Part shown: positions 58,786-64,000 of the stretch, one piece after another
Layout: every line of letters begins with the position of its first letter
How positions within the stretch are numbered: position 1 is the first letter of the stretch
From: Flavobacteriaceae bacterium
GTDB taxonomy: Bacteria; Bacteroidota; Bacteroidia; Flavobacteriales; Flavobacteriaceae
NCBI GenBank assembly: GCA_947483075.1
Contig: CANKLE010000001.1
Location: 124,001 to 188,000, forward strand
DNA length: 64,000 nucleotides
Reading direction: 5' to 3'
Program-made: the position numbers and the translations under genes
Notes under the pieces: model-generated
The model's database searches: none
What the model was told of the DNA's origin: nothing
The model's input: only the letters and a program-made list of their open reading frames with translations

Positions 58786-59610
58786 TTAACAGCGTATTGT
58801 GAAATGTTCTTTTTCTTGTTCAGTTCTAAAAAACACCAATCCCCACTGAAAGGTATCAATCGTCACGGTCACTTTCGGATGATTTTTTATATTTTCCCAA
58901 GCGGCTTCCATATCAGTTGACCAATGAATGTCGTCAAAAATCCAGACCGTATCGTTGGTGACCGTTGGTAATAACAGGTCAACATAACGCAAGGTGGCTT
59001 CTTGGGTGTGGTTTCCATCAAAATAGACCAAGTCAAAGGTTTCAGGTTTCAGGTTTAACGTTTCAGGTTTCAGGGTTTTAAAATAGGATTCAAATTCTGT
59101 ATTCACAAATTCAACGTTGGAATTTGGAATTTGGTCCCGAAGTTTCGGGATGGAATTTTCAGCAATTTTTTTCGCAGTTGCCAAGGTGTTTGGGCAACCT
59201 TCAAGCGTGGTAATTTTTGCTTTAGGATTTCCCAAGGCCAGGGCAGAAGTCGCCATTCCCAGCGATGTGCCAATTTCAAGAATCGTGGTAGGTTGAAAAT
59301 AGCTTGTAATTCTGAATAATAATTCGGCTCTTTTAGCAGAAATGCCAGCCGTTTTGGCAATTTTCGAGATGGCTCGGGTATTTGAGTTGAATACGCGTGA
59401 ACCCGCCCCAAAATCAGTTACTTCAATGGTGTTGTGGTTTGCTAATAGCGATTTTCTATAAGCCAGTAATTGCTTGTATTCTGGGTAGTTTTTGCGGTCG
59501 TAAAAACATTTTGTCACCAAATTAAATACAAAAGGAGAATGCACGCCGTGTTGGTTGGTGGAGTGCCAAAGGAATTTGAGATAGGATACTATTGTTGTTG
59601 CAAATTTCAA
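58786..59610 (-). CDS. Class I SAM-dependent methyltransferase with in-frame repeat insert
   Basis: 274 residues of the Methyltransf_24-like type: ILEIGTSLGMATSALALG (SAM site), DLVYFDGNHTQEATLRYVDLLLP and DTVWIFDDIHWSTDMEAAW. An O-methyltransferase by resemblance, substrate unknown. Between the SAM core strands it carries QIPNSN and a doubled LKPETLNLKPET, coded by short tandem repeats (59038-59080 and 59117-59150) that look foreign to the fold. The frame is intact. It ends 5 nt before the ABC-F stop... the ABC-F gene starts further right and reads in the same direction, so both are probably co-transcribed. Confidence 0.88.
   Translation of the reverse strand: MKFATTIVSYLKFLWHSTNQHGVHSPFVFNLVTKCFYDRKNYPEYKQLLAYRKSLLANHNTIEVTDFGAGSRVFNSNTRAISKIAKTAGISAKRAELLFRITSYFQPTTILEIGTSLGMATSALALGNPKAKITTLEGCPNTLATAKKIAENSIPKLRDQIPNSNVEFVNTEFESYFKTLKPETLNLKPETFDLVYFDGNHTQEATLRYVDLLLPTVTNDTVWIFDDIHWSTDMEAAWENIKNHPKVTVTIDTFQWGLVFFRTEQEKEHFTIRC
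59038..59150. repeat. Two short repeat blocks inside the methyltransferase gene
   Basis: Block one (59038-59080) is four near-copies of GGTTTCA / GGTTTAA, coding LKPETLNLKPET on the minus strand. Block two (59117-59134) is TTGGAATTTGGAATTTGG, followed by the palindrome TCCCGAAGTTTCGGGA (59135-59150). Both resemble the word-like repeats in the intergenic regions at 13.2 and 14.1 kb. Confidence 0.6.
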
Positions 59611-59615
59611 GTTTT

Positions 59616-61472
59616 CTACATTTTGCTCGAAAGTTCAAACCAGCGCTCTTCTTTGCTTTCCAATTTTTGAATCAATTCTTGTAAGGCCAAGGCTTTGGCA
59701 GTAATGTCATTGTCGGCTACTTTATTTTCGGCAAACAAGTCCTCAATTTGTTTCTTTTCGTACTCCAAGTCCTTGATTTCGCGTTCTATTTTTTGCAATT
59801 CTTTTTGCTCATTAAAGCTCAGGTTCGAGGTGTTGTTTTGCTGTTTCCACTCTTTTTTCTCGGCCTTGTTGTCTTCTTTTTGTTGCACATCGGCACTGTC
59901 TTCGTAGGCCCTGAAATCGGAATAATTGCCTGGAAAATCTTCAATTTCACCTTGTCCGCGAAACACAAACAAGTGATCCACAATTTTGTCCATAAAGTAC
60001 CGGTCGTGCGAAACCACCAACAAACAACCCGGATAATCCAATAAAAAACTCTCCAAGACATTGAGCGTCACAATGTCTAGGTCGTTGGTGGGTTCGTCCA
60101 AAATTAGAAAATTCGGATTCTGAATCAAAACCGTACACAAATACAAGCGTTTCAATTCGCCGCCACTCAATTTCTCCACAAAGTCGTGTTGTTTTTTGCG
60201 GTCAAACAAAAAGCGTTCCAGCAGTTGTCCAGCAGAAATAATTTTTCCTTTGGTGAGCGGAATGTATTCGCCGTATTCTTTGATAATATCAATAACTTTT
60301 TGTCCTGGCTTGGGATTGATGCCGCTTTGGGTGTAATAGCCAATTTTGATGGTATCGCCCACAACTACTTTTCCTTGATCTAACGGAATAGTGCCCGTCA
60401 ATAGATTCAAAAATGTCGATTTTCCGGTGCCGTTTTTGCCAATGATGCCAATGCGCTCACCGCGTTGAAAATCAAAACTAAAATTGTCCAAAATAACCAA
60501 GTCCTTAAATTTCTTGGAAACCTTGTGCAGCTCAATAATTTTGCTGCCCATGCGCTCCATGTTGATCTCCAATTCGACCACATTTTCTTTGCGTCGGCTT
60601 TCTGCTTTTTGTTTAATCACGTAAAAATCGTCCTGACGCGATTTCGATTTGGTAGTTCGCGCTTTAGGCTGTCTGCGCATCCATTCTAATTCTTTCACAA
60701 AGAGGTTTTTGGCTTTGTCCACGCTGGCATTTTCAGAGGCAATGCGCTCTTCTTTTTTGGCCAGATAATAGGAATAATTTCCTTTGTATTGGTAAATTTT
60801 TCCGTTGTCCAATTCGATGATTTCGTTGCACACGCGCTCCAAGAAAAAACGGTCGTGCGTCACCATAAAGAGCGTGATATTTTCTTTGGCAAAATAACTT
60901 TCCAACCATTCAATCATCTCGAGATCCAAGTGGTTGGTGGGTTCATCCAAGATCAATAAATCGGGTCGATTAATCAAAATAATGGCCAAGGCCAAGCGTT
61001 TTTTTTGTCCACCCGACAGGTTTTTTACTTTGAGCTTAAAATCTTCCAGTTTGAGTTTGAAGAGAATTTGCTTGTATTGGGTTTCAAAATCCCAAGCATT
61101 CCATTGGTCCATCAAGTCAAAGGCTTTTTGGTAGGCCTCTGAGTCGTCTGGGTTTTCGAGCGCTTTTTCGTATTGTTCAATTACTTTCAAGACCGCATTG
61201 TCTGAGGCAAATATGCTTTCTTCGATGGTCAATTCGTCTTGCAAGGCCGGATCTTGCGACAAAAAGGCCATGTTCAAGTCTTTGCGCACCACCACTTGTC
61301 CGGTATCGGGTTCGTCTTCGCCATTCAAGATTTTCATGATACAGGTTTTGCCCGAGCCATTCTTGGCGATAAAGGCAATTTTTTGGTCTTTGTTGATGCC
61401 AAAAGAGAGGTTTTCAAACAGCGTGCGTTCGCCAAATGATTTCGAAATATTTTCTACCGATACGTAATTCAT
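59616..61472 (-). CDS. ABC-F family ATPase (Uup-like)
   Basis: 618 residues, two ABC domains and a C-terminal coiled coil (about 545-618, ELQKIEREIKDLEYEKKQIE) as in Uup, which binds DNA or ribosomes. First domain: AKNGSGKTCIM, NLSGGQKKRLALA, LLILDEPTNHLD. Second: GKNGTGKSTFLNLLTG, KLSGGELKRLYLC, FLILDEPTNDLD. Distinct from the EttA-like ABC-F at 43581 in length and tail. Role likely in ribosome or branched-DNA handling. Confidence 0.93.
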   Translation of the reverse strand: MNYVSVENISKSFGERTLFENLSFGINKDQKIAFIAKNGSGKTCIMKILNGEDEPDTGQVVVRKDLNMAFLSQDPALQDELTIEESIFASDNAVLKVIEQYEKALENPDDSEAYQKAFDLMDQWNAWDFETQYKQILFKLKLEDFKLKVKNLSGGQKKRLALAIILINRPDLLILDEPTNHLDLEMIEWLESYFAKENITLFMVTHDRFFLERVCNEIIELDNGKIYQYKGNYSYYLAKKEERIASENASVDKAKNLFVKELEWMRRQPKARTTKSKSRQDDFYVIKQKAESRRKENVVELEINMERMGSKIIELHKVSKKFKDLVILDNFSFDFQRGERIGIIGKNGTGKSTFLNLLTGTIPLDQGKVVVGDTIKIGYYTQSGINPKPGQKVIDIIKEYGEYIPLTKGKIISAGQLLERFLFDRKKQHDFVEKLSGGELKRLYLCTVLIQNPNFLILDEPTNDLDIVTLNVLESFLLDYPGCLLVVSHDRYFMDKIVDHLFVFRGQGEIEDFPGNYSDFRAYEDSADVQQKEDNKAEKKEWKQQNNTSNLSFNEQKELQKIEREIKDLEYEKKQIEDLFAENKVADNDITAKALALQELIQKLESKEERWFELSSKM

Positions 61473-61581
61473 CTAACTAATTTGCTGAGTTGATCTGTTA
61501 TATTAATTTGGCAAGTGCGCAAAAGTAGTATTTTAAATGGTGTCCTCATTTTCAAATCTTCAAATTTCCAAATCGATACAG

Positions 61582-61589
61582 TATATTTG
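61582..61589 (+). promoter_or_regulatory. -7 element directly before a start codon
   Basis: TATATTTG, a full -7 match, ends 4 nt before the ATG at 61594. If used, the transcript would begin at or very near the start codon (leaderless). No clear TTG 19 nt upstream; that region is a CAAATCTTCAAATTTCC repeat. Confidence 0.4.
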
Positions 61590-61593
61590 TCCA

Positions 61594-62751
61594 ATGCAAC
61601 TATCGGTAATCATACTCAATTACAATGTGCGCTATTTTTTAGAGCAATGTGTGCGTTCTGTACAAGCCGCTATTCAAGACATGGATGCAGAAATTATTGT
61701 GGTTGATAATGCTTCGTCTGATGACAGTTGCGCGATGATGCAACGCCTTTTCCCTGAAGTTTTACTCATCCAAAATACCGAAAATGTTGGCTTCACCAAA
61801 GGAAATAATATTGGCGTAGCCCAAGCCCAAGGCGAATTTATTTGCATCCTCAATCCCGACACGGTGGTGGCTGAGGATACCTTTACCAAGTTGTTTGACT
61901 TTGTTCAAGGAAAATCCAATTTAGGTATGGTGGGTTGTCAACTCATTGACGGCAGCGGCAAATTCTTGCCCGAATCCAAACGCGGTGTTCCCACGCCTTG
62001 GGTGGCCTTTACTAAAATTACAGGCTTATATAAATTTTTCCCCTCTTGGTCTATATTCACAAAGTATTATGCCCAGCAGCTATTGCCCAACCAAACGGGC
62101 CAGGTCGAGATTTTGGTAGGTGCTTTCTTGTTTATGCGAAAAGCAGTTTATGATGAAGTGGGTGGCTTTGACGAAGGCTGTTTTATGTATGCCGACGATA
62201 TCGATTTGAGTTACAGTATACTTCAAAAAGGCTATACCAATTGGTATTTTGGCGAAACCACCGTGATTCATTACAAAGGCGAAAGTACCTTGCGCGACGA
62301 GAAATACATGCGTCGCTTTCAAGAAGCCATGCAGTTTTTTTACCAGAAGCATTTTGGTCAATCGTTTTTTTCTTGGTTTTTGATGCAAGGTTTGCGACTG
62401 GGCGCTTTTTTGTTTTCGCTACAAAAGAAACAGCAAGCAGTAACCCAAACCAAACCAATTCGTTCTTATGTGTTGGTCTCCAATCAGGAAGCTTTGCGAG
62501 ACAGTTTAGCCAAAAAACTACAGGCAACCGTCATTCGTACTGCTCAGCCCCAAGTTAAAGAAGTTCTACCTCAGCAAGAAGTTGTTTTTGACGCAGATTT
62601 TATCTCAAATAAAGCTTGTATTGCTCAGATGAAACAATTGGCAGCGGCAGCTGTAACTTTCAAAATTAAACCCAAAAATGCGCAATATATAATTGGGAGC
62701 AACCACAGCAATGACCGAGGCACCGTGATTTCTTGGGATGATTTGAAATAA
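61594..62751 (+). CDS. Glycosyltransferase family 2 (rhamnosyltransferase-like)
   Basis: 385 residues from the ATG at 61594 (MQLSVIILNYNVRYF); an upstream ATG would overlap the repeat and the -7 element. GT-A fold with VDNASSDDS, CILNPDTVVAEDT (DxD-like) and the acceptor region FMRKAVYDEVGGFDEGCFMYADDIDL. Resembles rhamnosyl/galactofuranosyl GT2 enzymes of O-antigen or cell-wall synthesis. A C-terminal extension (about 290-385) is unlike other GT2s and without known motif. Single gene, divergent from ABC-F. Confidence 0.9.
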   Translation: MQLSVIILNYNVRYFLEQCVRSVQAAIQDMDAEIIVVDNASSDDSCAMMQRLFPEVLLIQNTENVGFTKGNNIGVAQAQGEFICILNPDTVVAEDTFTKLFDFVQGKSNLGMVGCQLIDGSGKFLPESKRGVPTPWVAFTKITGLYKFFPSWSIFTKYYAQQLLPNQTGQVEILVGAFLFMRKAVYDEVGGFDEGCFMYADDIDLSYSILQKGYTNWYFGETTVIHYKGESTLRDEKYMRRFQEAMQFFYQKHFGQSFFSWFLMQGLRLGAFLFSLQKKQQAVTQTKPIRSYVLVSNQEALRDSLAKKLQATVIRTAQPQVKEVLPQQEVVFDADFISNKACIAQMKQLAAAAVTFKIKPKNAQYIIGSNHSNDRGTVISWDDLK

Positions 62752-62849
62752 AAAATATTCCCCTGAAATTTGAATAATTCGTATACAAACAAGATTAAAT
62801 TTAGTATTTTCGCAAGCAATAAATAAAAAGAGACCATTGGGTTACAACT

Positions 62850-64000
62850 ATGGCAAAATTTGAATTAAAACTCCCGAAAATGGGAGAGAGTGTTGCCGAG
62901 GCAACGATTACCAATTGGTTAAAAGAAGTAGGGGATACCATTGCTGCCGATGAAGCGGTTTTGGAAATTGCCACCGATAAGGTAGACAGTGAAGTTCCCT
63001 CAGAAGTGTCGGGCATTTTGGTTCAGAAATTGTTTGGTAAAGACGATTTAGTTCAAGTAGGCCAAACCATTGCCATTATTGAAACCGAGGCGGCGTCTGC
63101 TGCTCCAGTAGAAGTTCCTGTGGTAGAACAAGCTGCAGAAGCGGTTATGCAAACGGTGGTAAGTGCACAAGAATCTATAGCTGCTCCCGCATTAGCCACA
63201 GATTATAGTCAGTCAGACAAATTTTATTCTCCTTTAGTAAAAAATATAGCCAAACAAGAAGGGATCTCTTTGGCACAATTAGACCAAATTTCGGGTACCG
63301 GAAAAGATGGTCGCGTAACCAAAAACGACATTTTGGCTTTTATTGCTCAAGGTCCAACTGCAACCCAATCCGTTCAGCCTGTTGCTGCCAAATTGGCTTC
63401 AGCTGAAACATCAGTTTCCAAGGCGATGCCCGTTTCGGTAAACGGCCAAGACGAAATGATCGAAATGGACCGCATGCGCAAGCTCATTTCGGGCTATATG
63501 GTTCAATCCTTGCAAACTTCAGCACACGTACAATCGTTTATCGAAGTAGACGTGACGGCTATTTGGGATTGGCGAGAGAAAAATAAAAATGCCTTTGAAA
63601 AACGCGAGGGCGAAAAACTCACCTTTACGCCCATATTCATGGAGCTTATTGCGCGCGCTTTAAAGGATTTCCCGATGATGAACATCTCGGTTGAAGGCGA
63701 TTACATCATCAAAAAGAAAAACATCAACTTGGGGATGGCTGCGGCACTTCCCAACGGAAACTTAATTGTTCCGGTGATCAAAAATGCCGATCAACTCAAT
63801 TTGTTGGGCATGGCCAAAGCGGTCAATGATTTGGGTAGTCGAGCTAAAGCCGGCAAACTCAAACCAGACGACACCCAAGGCGGAACCTATACGGTAACCA
63901 ACGTGGGCACTTTTGGCAGTGTGTTTGGTACACCCATCATCAACCAGCCGCAAGTAGGAATCTTGGCGTTGGGCGCCATTCGCAAAGTACCTGCCGTAAT
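62850..64000 (+). CDS. 2-oxoacid dehydrogenase E2 (dihydrolipoamide acyltransferase), 3' end cut
   Basis: 383 codons to the window edge. Lipoyl domain with the modified Lys44 in EIATDKVDSEV, an Ala/Val-rich linker, the E3/E1-binding domain (FYSPLVKNIAKQEGI, SGTGKDGRVTKNDIL at about 125-170) and most of the catalytic domain (MIEMDRMRKLISGYM, INLGMAAALPNGNLIVPVI, TVTNVGTFGSVFGTP). The catalytic HxxxDG motif lies past the edge. Single lipoyl domain and sequence favour the branched-chain or 2-oxoglutarate type over pyruvate. Its cofactor is made by LipA (10703). Confidence 0.93.
   Translation, partial: MAKFELKLPKMGESVAEATITNWLKEVGDTIAADEAVLEIATDKVDSEVPSEVSGILVQKLFGKDDLVQVGQTIAIIETEAASAAPVEVPVVEQAAEAVMQTVVSAQESIAAPALATDYSQSDKFYSPLVKNIAKQEGISLAQLDQISGTGKDGRVTKNDILAFIAQGPTATQSVQPVAAKLASAETSVSKAMPVSVNGQDEMIEMDRMRKLISGYMVQSLQTSAHVQSFIEVDVTAIWDWREKNKNAFEKREGEKLTFTPIFMELIARALKDFPMMNISVEGDYIIKKKNINLGMAAALPNGNLIVPVIKNADQLNLLGMAKAVNDLGSRAKAGKLKPDDTQGGTYTVTNVGTFGSVFGTPIINQPQVGILALGAIRKVPAV

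Noticed and set aside
1..64000. Defence systems, prophage, integrated elements, CRISPR
   Set aside because: No cas, restriction, toxin-antitoxin, transposase, integrase or regularly spaced repeats were seen on either strand.

Overview
The window is a dense stretch of chromosome from a member of the Bacteroidota, almost certainly the family Flavobacteriaceae and close to Flavobacterium. The evidence is gene content and order (recF-TPR-ribH-mutL-rhomboid-rhomboid; parA-parB-DUF5683-dapB-lepB-WbqC; grpE-dnaJ), a type IX secretion C-terminal sorting domain, LpxK (a lipid A, Gram-negative outer membrane enzyme), and promoters of the Bacteroidota type (TTG, about 19 nt, TAnnTTTG) with few Shine-Dalgarno sequences. 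Both ends cut genes: the 3' part of ffh at the left and the 5' part of a 2-oxoacid dehydrogenase E2 gene at the right. No rRNA, tRNA, CRISPR array, prophage or insertion sequence was seen.

Layout. 1-5.6 kb: ffh, folD, rluF, an alpha/beta hydrolase, a coiled-coil protein with a cysteine-less zinc-ribbon remnant, a Nif3-like protein and a secreted unknown. 5.6-13 kb: lpxK overlapping purine nucleoside phosphorylase, then the leftward lipA-gap-hybrid histidine kinase group, an MFS transporter and a small PhnA-type protein. 13.2-14.25 kb is the only gene-poor part; it holds degenerate word-like tandem repeats, a 114-bp inverted-repeat element and a perfect 15-bp palindrome around a lysine-rich protein gene. 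14.2-22.5 kb, leftward: a sigma factor overlapping a glycosyltransferase, murB with asnB and a second glycosyltransferase, DUF2461, a rhodanese-thioredoxin lipoprotein, and recF. 22.7-28.8 kb, rightward: TPR protein, ribH, mutL, two rhomboids and an endonuclease/phosphatase-family protein. 28.8-33.9 kb, leftward: parA-parB-DUF5683-dapB-lepB-WbqC. 34-36.1 kb: PadR regulator and PspC protein. 36.3-45.2 kb, rightward: a nucleotide-sugar-epimerase-like protein, grpE-dnaJ, an ABC exporter, an NtrC-like regulator, a one-domain DEAD-box-like protein, DUF2007 and an ABC-F protein. 45.3-53.4 kb: a T9SS cargo protein, MATE pump, prohibitin, a small acidic protein, a thioredoxin-like protein, meaB, an FAD-linked oxidase and a 36-residue lysine-rich protein. 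53.5-64 kb: secA, DUF2795, cobalamin adenosyltransferase, an ABC ATPase, a methyltransferase, a second ABC-F, a glycosyltransferase and E2.

Most genes are housekeeping: protein export (Ffh, SecA, LepB), folding (GrpE, DnaJ), chromosome segregation and repair (ParAB, RecF, MutL), envelope building (LpxK, MurB, DapB, three glycosyltransferases) and cofactor-dependent metabolism (LipA with a lipoylated E2; MeaB with a cobalamin adenosyltransferase, which suggests a B12-dependent methylmalonyl-CoA mutase elsewhere). No clear new defence or mobile system was found. The points most worth a second look are short repeats that appear to have entered the reading frame of a methyltransferase, the 114-bp element at 13.4 kb, proteins that kept a fold but lost the usual catalytic or metal ligands (zinc-ribbon protein, MutL, DnaJ, DEAD-box-like protein, NtrC-like regulator without DNA-binding domain), four convergent gene pairs separated by 0-3 nt, several TTG starts, and a missed 36-codon gene.
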